Made by a program: the position numbers and the translations under genes. A DNA stretch of 30,880 nt, from IMG/VR virus record IMGVR_UViG_3300012936_000092, positions 1 through 30,880 of that record; one strand, given 5' to 3'. This document shows positions 10,601 through 17,087 of the stretch, one piece after another. A model generated the notes under the pieces. That model was not told where the DNA came from. It saw only the letters and a list, made by a program, of their open reading frames with translations, and did not search any database. This DNA is from a virus. Every line of letters begins with the position of its first letter. The stretch's first letter is position 1.

Positions 10601-10845
10601 AGTTTTGATTTTGTAGTTACATAACCTGGTTTACCTTTGAAACCTTCATTTTGACCATTTAGGTTTGTAAGTGTTTTTCTAGTAAGTTTAACGCTTTCAT
10701 CACTTTTATTCCATTCGTCAGTGATGTTGCTCCATCGTGCACCAGTACGTGCTTGTTGTTGCAAACTTTTTACTGCAAGTTTTTGCCTGTTAATTTCAAG
10801 TTGCTGGGTTAGTCTGGCTGTGTTTATCTCTGCCGGGTTAGCCAT
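7615..10845 (-). CDS. Large baseplate-associated structural protein (1076 aa)
   Basis: Not recognised with confidence. Three parts can be seen. Residues 1-250 are Q/S/T/N-rich and probably disordered or coiled. Residues about 255-900 are ordered, with SQTYSISIYIMNMDEYKQLL, an NPFFDLDFYIEDLEVRC segment, FNILEPQGITFLSRL, and a later NTPRSPYFPPAMYRGAHKIF segment. Residues 900-1076 are again low-complexity, K/R/P/S/G-rich, ending in a basic KKKTQRALERSKRRVK stretch. It lies between gp53 and gp5 in a block of baseplate genes, so a hub, wedge or tube-end role is likely; it could be a remote analogue of a T4 hub protein such as gp27 enlarged with disordered arms. ATG at 10845 with AGGA upstream; one base separates it from the gp53 stop. 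Confidence 0.75.
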   Translation of the reverse strand: MANPAEINTARLTQQLEINRQKLAVKSLQQQARTGARWSNITDEWNKSDESVKLTRKTLTNLNGQNEGFKGKPGYVTTKSKLTQNITETNVLINDLNVVKQTTIKNENSFEVTNNLPRDSAGTIVKNETIGSVETARFTTPIVGNNFFLDDAEVKPILSSQTKPSNALSSTLSGIENEQLGDNKGSGSTSTVGGANPVLKISSTQNRISSTQTQSNLQGNGQDIQRSTDDDSTTSVPNSVGTASQVVEGRVAVAAEFMEPIVATPNKLAALASQTYSISIYIMNMDEYKQLLSTDKKTLPTEQLIIQSGGAPLEQRNPFFDLDFYIEDLEVRCAIGTQETQSPHNVQTMKFNILEPQGITFLSRLSQACAAHENIEDVNVNSQTFLMVIRFYGYDDQGNLISSDPASGDEQTSDPKALVEKFIPFQFANITYKVNTQAVVYNVEATIPQTTVGYSTARGTIPFNFQLSAADVQTLFNGNTQLVDVQTQQVDIEDDEALEVAERTPPAKKVGLTDRTVTQGLAEALNQHQRDLVEKKGYLIPDEYVIELENVAGLKDAKMKKQGTVDKKRTAMQKNSDPNQKLNQDKQSLDVNSREYSIAAGTQITQLIDQVLKNSTYVTAQQTVAFDEVTGKRIENPPVKTVQWYKITQTATPIGYDTKRNDYAYRIKYFVSRYQINTPRSPYFPPAMYRGAHKIFNYWFTGENTEVLDFEIDVNSNYLQSVGNDGLNTESATVVGDARFAEKKFFEAAPNSSMQGGSGESTRPAAELASRLYSPADVAKSQITIVGDPDFITQSEIFYNNVTLGSFEADGSVNSNSSEVLYEIRFNRVVDYDYATGLTPVFRENFKKSAITGETNIAQESIVFTGIEIYSYFQNGQFTQKLMGSIRTFDTAVDSPEQKKAESNKVEKVEQPVARPSVRSTKKDPAPTYDDAVQRRARGLANPSQQGPTGVNQVPDYISGSTRSSGPTPVENTSSKVTPTQNYDDDIMRRQRISSLQNNSTNYVDPIINKANWQPKVPPKPASNVVSDDAGGNSGFSGSLLKKKTQRALERSKRRVKAGATVVGGGGAGTNSSAFR

Positions 10846-10846
10846 A

Positions 10847-11152
10847 CTATATTCCTAATACTGTTTTAAGCGTAGACTCTTGTGGTAGGTAAATTGTTGC
10901 TCCTGTAACAAAATCAAATAGAGGATCTTGCAGTTGGTTTGGATTGCGTTGTGCAAATACCCACCAAAGATTTGCATCTCCATACAAGTCAAAGGCTAGC
11001 AGATCAGGACGCAAGTTATAAGTTTCATTGATGGTAAAACTTAGGTCATCAATAAGTTTTGGTATTGGCCTATCAACCATAACACCAAGATATTGATTTT
11101 GTATCACAGGTGTATCAAAATACATGCTTGTACTTGCATATGGATTAGCCAT
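10847..11152 (-). CDS. 53: Baseplate wedge protein gp53
   Basis: Small wedge protein; in T4, gp53 has a LysM-like fold and joins neighbouring wedges around the hub. The diagnostic segment is RPDLLAFDLYGDANLWWVFA followed by QRNPNQLQDPLFDF, a near-signature of the Phage_gp53 family, and the C-terminus has a LysM-like GATIYLP turn. The chosen ATG at 11152 gives 101 residues and overlaps the upstream stop as TAATG, the same coupling used across this phage; a TTG two codons earlier is less likely. T4 gp53 is 196 residues, so this is a short form, as in other marine T4-like phages. Confidence 0.88.
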   Translation of the reverse strand: MANPYASTSMYFDTPVIQNQYLGVMVDRPIPKLIDDLSFTINETYNLRPDLLAFDLYGDANLWWVFAQRNPNQLQDPLFDFVTGATIYLPQESTLKTVLGI

Positions 11153-13458
11153 TACCAAAATCCCTTCTTGATTAAATTACCACTTGCATATTCTTTTAAA
11201 CTAAACGTTTGACTGACTGCTTGTCTGCTTACTATTGGTAACATGTTGATAGTCATTGACATTTTAGTTGGCACGTATGTTGCCCCTTTTGATCCTAAGT
11301 TGCCCGGAGACGGCTTAAAAGGTTGTGCTCCTGCCTGCAATGGTTCGGTGCCTCCACCTAGTGCATTGGTCACCGCAGTCCTCAGTCTATTTAAAGCACT
11401 GAAATTGCCATTTGAAGTTGCAGTTGCTAATGGTTTTTGAAACTGCAATTGGTCATCTCTGTTAATATGTCTACTTCTTGCACGTATATAGTTAACATCA
11501 TTGGGTAGGTTATAGTTAAATTCAGTAATTGCACAAGGTGCTTCGTTGAATTGATATTCTCCTAATCCTGTGAGATATAACAATGGTGGCGGAGATCCCC
11601 TTTGAGCGTCACGACCATAAAACATTTTACTACAACTTTTTAAAAAATGTATGCAGGCTAGTAAATATTCGGCTTCTATTGTATCTTGTGCAGTAAATTC
11701 TGCTACCATTTGCACAGTTTGTACACTAGAGTTTTTGTAAAAGTAGTGCTGGTAGTTACTGTGCGTAGGCGAATACGCATTGTATTCTGCTCGATATTGT
11801 ATATCTATAGTTGGTGTGTACGGAAAAATAATACCATCAGTAACTGCCAATGGTGCAAGTATGCCTGGATTTGGATCTTTGTAAAGATAAGTTGCTTGTG
11901 GAGCTAGTCGGAGCTTGACACGCCAGTCGCCATCAGCGTTCTTTACTCCACTTGCTTCACGCATTTCACTTACGGTTTGTTGTTGCCTTGCTTTCTCTTT
12001 GATTGAATTTGCTTGAATTGCGGCTAATTCAGGTCCATCTAGTCCAGCAGTAGCATCACCCGGTGCAACTGTTTCTTCTTCGATTTCACCAATTGGATCA
12101 TCGCCTACTAGACTCTCGCCATCATTTTGCACAAGTTCATCTTCAGGTGCAAGTATTGGATCACCAAATTCATCAAATTGAGCCGCCTCTGTATCGCCAA
12201 AATCGTCGACACCAAAAGCATTTACTTCTGCAGGACTATTTCGCGGACTGCCAAAGTCATCTACTTGTCCAAGTGGATTGTTGTCACCAAAGTCGTCTAC
12301 ACCAAACGTGTTAACCTGTGAGGGTGAATCAAATTCTGCAAAATCGTCAACTTGTCCAAGTGGATTGTTATCGCCAAAGTCATCAACACCAAAAGTGTTT
12401 ACCTGTTGCGGACTGCTAAAATCGCTAAAGTCGTCTACCTGTCCAAGAGCATTGTTATCACCAAAATCATCTACACCAAATGTATTAACATTACTTGGTG
12501 CTTGAAAATCAGCAAAGTCGTCAACTTGTGCAGGAGGCTGATATTCAGCAAAATCATCAACAGGTGTAATATTTCTACTTGGTCCACTGAAATCATCTAC
12601 TTGTGTTACTGGGTATCCAGAAAAGTCATCTACTTGTGTGATGTTTCTTGTATCATCACTAAAATCATCTACTTGAGGTACAGGATACCCTGAAAAGTCA
12701 TCTACAGGAGCATCAAAGCTCTCAACTGGTCTTGCTGGTGGTGGTGCTGGATAAGGATCAGGTGCAGGTGGTTCTTCAAAAGCGTTTGAGGCTTCGATAG
12801 CCGCACGTTCTTGTGCCCTAAGTGCATTTGCCAATCCTGGATCAACTGTGTTTTGTGTTGTGTTTGTTAAATTTTCTGGACGCGGTGTTGGTGTGGCTAC
12901 AGGTACTTGTGCGTCAAACTCTGCTTCAAAGGCCGCAGTTTCGTCTATTGGTGGCCTTGGAGGAGGGGGTGCTGGAAACGGATCAGGTTGTGGCGTTCTA
13001 TCGCTAAATGCTTGACTTGCAATAGTACCACCGCCTTGGAAAGCAGTGCCAGAACCCGTTGTGTTTGTGACAGTTTCTTGCGAAGCTGGTGATGTTACAT
13101 TTTGAGTTGTAGGTGTGGTAAACGGCCTGCCTGTTATTGGGTTAATTCTTGTATTTGATGTTGCACTTGATGGTGATGTCACATTTTGTTGTGTTGGAGT
13201 TGTTGTACCAGTAAATGCTGATCCTGACCCTGGAGTGTTTCTTGGAGTGTCTTCACTTTGAACGTTCTGCGACCTTTCACTTGTAACACGGCCAAAGTTA
13301 GCATTAGCCGCACGTGTGCCTACACTATCAGTGGTATAGTTGCCCAATTCACTTAAAGGTATATTCGCTAGAGTAGCCAAAGTACCAAGAGGTGCTTTTG
13401 GATATTGTTGTGCTAGTGCGTTCATTCTAGCGGCTTTTTTTGGATCGTAGCCAGCCAT
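11152..13458 (-). CDS. Structural protein with VDDF-repeat arm and conserved C-terminal baseplate domain
   Basis: 768 residues from ATG at 13458, preferred over an upstream alternative start because AGGAG lies seven bases before it and the reading begins MAGYDPKKAARMNAL. Residues 1-480 are low-complexity: T/N/G/P-rich first, two proline blocks (PFPAPPPPRPP and PYPAPPPARP), then about thirteen VDDF motifs at residues 250-430. The C-terminal 270 residues are ordered (KLRLAPQATYLYKDPNPGIL, IIFPYTPTIDIQYRAEYN, FTAQDTIEAEYLLACIHFL, KMFYGRDAQRGSPPPLLYL). I recall this domain as conserved in marine T4-like baseplate genes and it may be a tube-cap or hub component (gp48/gp54 class); that identity is tentative. 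It overlaps the gp53 start as TAATG and is first in the left baseplate operon. Confidence 0.8.
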   Translation of the reverse strand: MAGYDPKKAARMNALAQQYPKAPLGTLATLANIPLSELGNYTTDSVGTRAANANFGRVTSERSQNVQSEDTPRNTPGSGSAFTGTTTPTQQNVTSPSSATSNTRINPITGRPFTTPTTQNVTSPASQETVTNTTGSGTAFQGGGTIASQAFSDRTPQPDPFPAPPPPRPPIDETAAFEAEFDAQVPVATPTPRPENLTNTTQNTVDPGLANALRAQERAAIEASNAFEEPPAPDPYPAPPPARPVESFDAPVDDFSGYPVPQVDDFSDDTRNITQVDDFSGYPVTQVDDFSGPSRNITPVDDFAEYQPPAQVDDFADFQAPSNVNTFGVDDFGDNNALGQVDDFSDFSSPQQVNTFGVDDFGDNNPLGQVDDFAEFDSPSQVNTFGVDDFGDNNPLGQVDDFGSPRNSPAEVNAFGVDDFGDTEAAQFDEFGDPILAPEDELVQNDGESLVGDDPIGEIEEETVAPGDATAGLDGPELAAIQANSIKEKARQQQTVSEMREASGVKNADGDWRVKLRLAPQATYLYKDPNPGILAPLAVTDGIIFPYTPTIDIQYRAEYNAYSPTHSNYQHYFYKNSSVQTVQMVAEFTAQDTIEAEYLLACIHFLKSCSKMFYGRDAQRGSPPPLLYLTGLGEYQFNEAPCAITEFNYNLPNDVNYIRARSRHINRDDQLQFQKPLATATSNGNFSALNRLRTAVTNALGGGTEPLQAGAQPFKPSPGNLGSKGATYVPTKMSMTINMLPIVSRQAVSQTFSLKEYASGNLIKKGFW
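12165..12704 (-). repeat. VDDF repeat array inside the 768-aa structural gene
   Basis: The translated minus strand contains about thirteen VDDF tetrapeptides plus a degenerate FDEF. The better-ordered part consists of 29-30-residue units of the form VNTFGVDDFGDNNPLGQVDD followed by F and a variable acidic or serine spacer, about four in a row (roughly 12190-12510). The underlying DNA copies differ at many third positions while the peptide is kept. Confidence 0.9.
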
Positions 13459-13473
13459 TTTATCTCCTATAGT

Positions 13474-13484
13474 CTTATTTATGC
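13474..13484 (-). promoter_or_regulatory. Late promoter for the left baseplate operon
   Basis: The minus strand reads GCATAAATAAG. ATAAATA matches the T4 late element and lies about 18 bases upstream of the ATG at 13458, with AGGAG between. It shares the 109-base divergent spacer with the early promoter that faces the other way. Confidence 0.65.
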
Positions 13485-13509
13485 TCACCAAAAACTGCGT
13501 AGTTAATGA

Positions 13510-13538
13510 TTGACTTCTGATAAGTAATGTTGTATAAT
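13510..13538 (+). promoter_or_regulatory. Sigma70-type promoter for the gp55-gp47-gp46 operon
   Basis: TTGACT at 13510-13515 and a perfect TATAAT at 13533-13538 are separated by exactly 17 bases. Transcription would start near 13545, leaving a short leader with an AAGGAG ribosome site just before the ATG at 13568. This is the strongest host-type promoter in the window and suggests early expression of the downstream genes. Confidence 0.85.
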
Positions 13539-13567
13539 GTTACAGTTATTAGGCAAAGGAGAATTTT

Positions 13568-14458
13568 ATGCCAACGGTGAAAACACCAAGAAAAGTAAAC
13601 TATCTAAACAATAGAGATATCTTGAAAGAAATTTGGAAAAGCAAGAATACTTACTGTTCTTACTTAGAAAGAGAGTATGCACAGTATGACATTATTGTGC
13701 CAAATGTAAAAAAGATCAATCAGCGTAGTGTTGCTGAAGCAAGACGTAACAAAGCAGATAGAATCAAAAGAGAAACTGGCGAGATAGTTGATCCTGTAAA
13801 ACTAAACAATCAAGAACTAGTTTTTCGTGTTGTTTGTTGGGATCATATTCCAATGGTGCCAAAAAAGCTGACCAAAGCACAACAAAAGAAAAAATCAAAA
13901 CTAGAAGAACTGCTAGAAATGGATGATGTAGACGTTGAAGACGACGGTTTACAAGAACTGATGAGTGATGTAGAACAAGATCTCAACTATGTTAAACTTA
14001 ACTTTCCTCCTTTTTGGCACTATATGATTGATGAAAATAAGGTTCCGTATGTTGTGGGCAAATCACATTGGGTTGGCGGCATGGAGAACGGATACTTTTC
14101 CAAAGACCATGGCAAAATGACAGACAAACTAGCACACATGTTTATAAAATTGTGTGAACGTTATGCTACAAGATCAAATTGGCGTGGCTACACATACAAT
14201 GAAGAAATGCGTGGACAGGCATTGTTGCAATTAAGTCAAATTGGATTACAGTTTGACGAATCAAAATCACAAAATCCGTTTGCATACTACACTGCTACCA
14301 TAACAAACAGTTTTACTAGAGTGTTAAACATAGAAAAGAAAAACCAAAACATAAGAGATGACATACTTGAACAGAACGGACTCAATCCAAGTTGGACAAG
14401 ACAGTTTAACAACTCACCAGATGCAAAGAAACTACAACCGGAAGTTGCTAAAAAGTAA
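13568..14458 (+). CDS. 55: Late-transcription sigma factor gp55
   Basis: Sigma-like subunit that directs host RNA polymerase to TATAAATA-type late promoters. The diagnostic part is the C-terminal third: EEMRGQALLQLSQIGLQFDE, then the sigma region-2-like NPFAYYTATITNSFTRVLN and EKKNQNIRDDILEQNG, which parallels the NPFAYF...EKK pattern of T4 gp55. At 296 residues it is longer than T4 gp55 (185): residues 1-110 form a basic N-terminal region and residues 115-140 an acidic linker (MDDVDVEDDG). The gene has AAGGAG upstream and a strong sigma70-type promoter. Its presence agrees with the ATAAATA motifs before structural genes in this window. The N-terminal extension has no function I can name. Confidence 0.85.
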   Translation: MPTVKTPRKVNYLNNRDILKEIWKSKNTYCSYLEREYAQYDIIVPNVKKINQRSVAEARRNKADRIKRETGEIVDPVKLNNQELVFRVVCWDHIPMVPKKLTKAQQKKKSKLEELLEMDDVDVEDDGLQELMSDVEQDLNYVKLNFPPFWHYMIDENKVPYVVGKSHWVGGMENGYFSKDHGKMTDKLAHMFIKLCERYATRSNWRGYTYNEEMRGQALLQLSQIGLQFDESKSQNPFAYYTATITNSFTRVLNIEKKNQNIRDDILEQNGLNPSWTRQFNNSPDAKKLQPEVAKK

Positions 14459-14461
14459 TAA

Positions 14462-15376
14462 ATGCAAGATATTCCAAAAATTAATATTTCATTTGCTGGC
14501 GGAGCATATGGACATTACTTGAAATGGATACTATACAGTTTACTAATTGATGAACCACTAGTTGCTCCATGGGTTGGGTCAACCAGCCACAGTAAAGATT
14601 ACATAAGCGATGATGCAAAACGTGCCAAATTGTTTAATAGTTCATTGACTGCCACTAATCAAGCGGTTGCTGGTATCTTAGAATATAAAGTTACAATAAA
14701 TCATCCTGGAGCACCTGATAACAGACCCGGTTTTGGTGAAGGAATAGAGATGATATCACGTCATGTAGACCGTGTGTTGATTCCTTATATTGATCATAAA
14801 ACTTACTTGCTAGGTGTACACAATGCCTTGCACAAGCCCTTTACTAACTTCTATCAGGCATTGCACTACATTGACAGAGAAGATTTGCAAAAAGGATGGG
14901 GATTTGACGTAAACGAAGATTTAGCTAATCTACCAAATTGGATACTGAGAGAACATCATAGTCTGAATCTTTTCAACAGTTGGGAAAGCCAATGTTCATG
15001 GTTTCTTCCAAATGACTTGACCAAAGCTAATTGCCACTTTGTTTTTATAAGCGATTTGTTTTATAACTTTCTTGCTACAATTGAACAAATAAGAAAATTT
15101 TTAAGTGTTGAGTGGATACGTGATCCACATGATCTACTAAGTTTTCATAAAACTAATATTAGACAACAGAACTACAAGTATCAAGATGCACTGGCATCGC
15201 AGATTCTAAACAGTATTGCCGACGATACAAACTTTACATGGAGTGCCGAAGATATTACTGTACACACTGAAGGATATATCCAAAGAGCTTTACGAAATCA
15301 AGGTATTATGCTAAAATGTAATGGACTGAATCAATTTCCAACGTCAACCAAAGAACTCACTGAGGTATTTGAATGA
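14462..15376 (+). CDS. Sulfotransferase-like P-loop protein 1
   Basis: 304 residues. The N-terminus has SFAGGAYGHYLKW (residues 10-22), a glycine-rich loop at the end of the first strand like the 5'-phosphosulfate-binding loop of PAPS sulfotransferases, although the usual Lys-Thr/Ser pair is not obvious. Near residues 195-220 is FVFISDLFYNFLATIEQIRK followed by FLSVEW, the same layout as the 'DLF...I..FLgl' segment near the C-terminus of sulfotransferases. It starts three bases after the gp55 stop and overlaps gp47 as ATGA, so it belongs to the recombination operon. Known family chemistry would be sulfate transfer from PAPS to a hydroxyl or amine; the substrate cannot be told. Family membership is moderately supported; activity is unproven. 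Confidence 0.6.
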   Translation: MQDIPKINISFAGGAYGHYLKWILYSLLIDEPLVAPWVGSTSHSKDYISDDAKRAKLFNSSLTATNQAVAGILEYKVTINHPGAPDNRPGFGEGIEMISRHVDRVLIPYIDHKTYLLGVHNALHKPFTNFYQALHYIDREDLQKGWGFDVNEDLANLPNWILREHHSLNLFNSWESQCSWFLPNDLTKANCHFVFISDLFYNFLATIEQIRKFLSVEWIRDPHDLLSFHKTNIRQQNYKYQDALASQILNSIADDTNFTWSAEDITVHTEGYIQRALRNQGIMLKCNGLNQFPTSTKELTEVFE

Positions 15377-16389
15377 GCGGACTATTTAAAAAGGCATTAG
15401 TGTTCACAGACATCCACTTCGGCATGAAAAGCAATAGCATCATGCACAATCAGGATTGTGAACAGTTTGTCGAATGGGCAGTACAACAAGGCAAATTACA
15501 CAACTGTGAAACTGCTATATTCATGGGCGATTGGCATCATCACAGAGCCAGTCTAAGTTTACAAACCATGAGCCACAGTCTACGTGCATTAGAAAACCTA
15601 TCAAGAAGTTTTGACATAACCTACTTTATTACGGGCAATCATGACTTGTACTATCGAGACAAACGTGACATCTACAGTTTTGAATGGGCCAAACACATAC
15701 CAAATCTAAAAATATGCAACGATTGGTTTGAACAAGATGATGTTATACTTGTTCCGTGGCTGGTTGGAGATGATCACAAGCAGATAAAAACTGCAAGTGC
15801 CCAATACATGTTTGGACATTTTGAACTTCCGCACTTTAAAATGAATGCTATGGTTGAAATGCCCGATCACGGAGAAATCAAATCAGAACATTTTCAACAG
15901 TATGGCACAGTGTTTAGTGGACACTTTCATCTGCGTCAACAGAAAAACAACATCAACTATATTGGCAATGCGTTTCCGCATAACTTTTCAGACGCAGGCG
16001 ATGATCAACGTGGTTGCATGATACTTGAATGGGGCAAAGAGCCAGAGTACATTGCTTGGCCAGATCAACCATTGTACAAAGTGCTTGACTTGTCGCAGGT
16101 GATCGACTATGCTGACACCATACTCAAGCCAAAAATGCATGTAAGAGTAAACTTGGACATTGAAATATCCTATGAAGAAGCAAACTACATCAAAGAACAG
16201 TTTGCAACCAAATACAAACTGCGTGAGATGGCACTTATACCCAACAAACGCAGTGCATTAGAAGAAGAACTGCAACCAGGTGATATAAAGTTTGAAAGTG
16301 TTGACCAAATTGTTACTGAACAGATCATAAACATTGACAGTGAATTCTATGACAACAAATTGTTGCTTGAAATATACAGGAGTTTGTAG
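15373..16389 (+). CDS. 47: Recombination endonuclease subunit gp47 (Mre11-like)
   Basis: Metallophosphoesterase subunit of the SbcCD/Mre11-Rad50-type nuclease that resects DNA ends for recombination-dependent replication. All phosphoesterase motifs are present: FTDIHFG (Asp13, His15), GDWHHHR (52-58), GNHD (88-91), then GHFEL and FSGHFHL for the last metal ligands near residues 147 and 187. Its 338 residues match T4 gp47 (339). It overlaps the upstream gene as ATGA and is followed by a GTG-start gene; its partner gp46 lies one gene further on. In T4 the pair is adjacent or nearly so, and here a sulfotransferase-like gene is inserted between them. Confidence 0.96.
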   Translation: MSGLFKKALVFTDIHFGMKSNSIMHNQDCEQFVEWAVQQGKLHNCETAIFMGDWHHHRASLSLQTMSHSLRALENLSRSFDITYFITGNHDLYYRDKRDIYSFEWAKHIPNLKICNDWFEQDDVILVPWLVGDDHKQIKTASAQYMFGHFELPHFKMNAMVEMPDHGEIKSEHFQQYGTVFSGHFHLRQQKNNINYIGNAFPHNFSDAGDDQRGCMILEWGKEPEYIAWPDQPLYKVLDLSQVIDYADTILKPKMHVRVNLDIEISYEEANYIKEQFATKYKLREMALIPNKRSALEEELQPGDIKFESVDQIVTEQIINIDSEFYDNKLLLEIYRSL

Positions 16390-17087
16390 TGCTGGTAGAA
16401 AAAAACGAACAATTAGAAAGTAGAAACTTTGTCGACGGATTGGATTTTACCAAAGATGATCCTTGTATATTTGTTGTTTATACAGCTGGTGCTTCAGGTG
16501 ATTTGTTAGTATCAATTATTGATAAACATTACTTGCGAACCGGTTGTGAATATTATGGAATCGCTAAAAATGGTCGAGTACACATGTTCACAAGTGATTA
16601 TGAATGGTTAGTAGATGCAAACACTACATTTGATAAAGAATTTTTCTTTGACTTTGCTACAAGTCTTGCCAAAAGAAACTTGAACTATAGTTTGTTAGAT
16701 CAAGTTATTTTTGGTTGCCATCTGTATAAAGACGAAGAAGTTGAATATATTCTTAAGACTTTTCCAAAAGCAAAGGTAATAAGAATTTTGCCTCATGATC
16801 AAGCAGGTGATGACATAATAAAAACATTGCAACATAAAAAGCTGAATCCTAACGGTACTTTAGTCAAGAGTAAAATGTATCAAACTAAAATCAACAATGA
16901 ACGTGTTCTTGAAATACCGTTTGGCAGTTTGTTTGATCACAACAAGTACTATGAACAGTACGATAGAATTATTAACTTTTTAAACCTAAACGGTAGACTT
17001 ATCTGCTTTGATTATATACAATACTATCTAGCAAAGCAAGGCCCAGAACTTGAAAAAACTCTATTAGATTATAGCAAAACAATATGA
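16389..17087 (+). CDS. Sulfotransferase-like P-loop protein 2
   Basis: 232 residues from a GTG that shares its G with the gp47 stop (TAGTG); AGGAG six bases upstream supports this start. VYTAGASGDLLVS (residues 30-42) is a glycine-rich loop after the first strand, similar in place and shape to that of the gene before gp47. Near the C-terminus, IPFGSLFDHNKYYEQYDRII followed by NFLNLNG again resembles the sulfotransferase 'SLF....I..FLgl' segment. It overlaps gp46 as ATGA. Probably a distant paralogue of the gene at 14462; both are inserted around gp47. It lacks a clear RDP motif, so activity is uncertain, and it could be a kinase-like or non-catalytic P-loop protein. Confidence 0.5.
   Translation: MLVEKNEQLESRNFVDGLDFTKDDPCIFVVYTAGASGDLLVSIIDKHYLRTGCEYYGIAKNGRVHMFTSDYEWLVDANTTFDKEFFFDFATSLAKRNLNYSLLDQVIFGCHLYKDEEVEYILKTFPKAKVIRILPHDQAGDDIIKTLQHKKLNPNGTLVKSKMYQTKINNERVLEIPFGSLFDHNKYYEQYDRIINFLNLNGRLICFDYIQYYLAKQGPELEKTLLDYSKTI

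Noticed and set aside
10214-10624. 136-codon plus-strand frame inside the 1076-residue gene
   Set aside because: It is antisense to a confidently coding gene, has no ribosome site and is a hydrophobic shadow of S/T-rich codons.
12278-12693. Overlapping plus-strand frames across the VDDF repeats
   Set aside because: Their repeated peptides (SSTP, KSST and similar) simply mirror the VDDF repeat DNA on the other strand.
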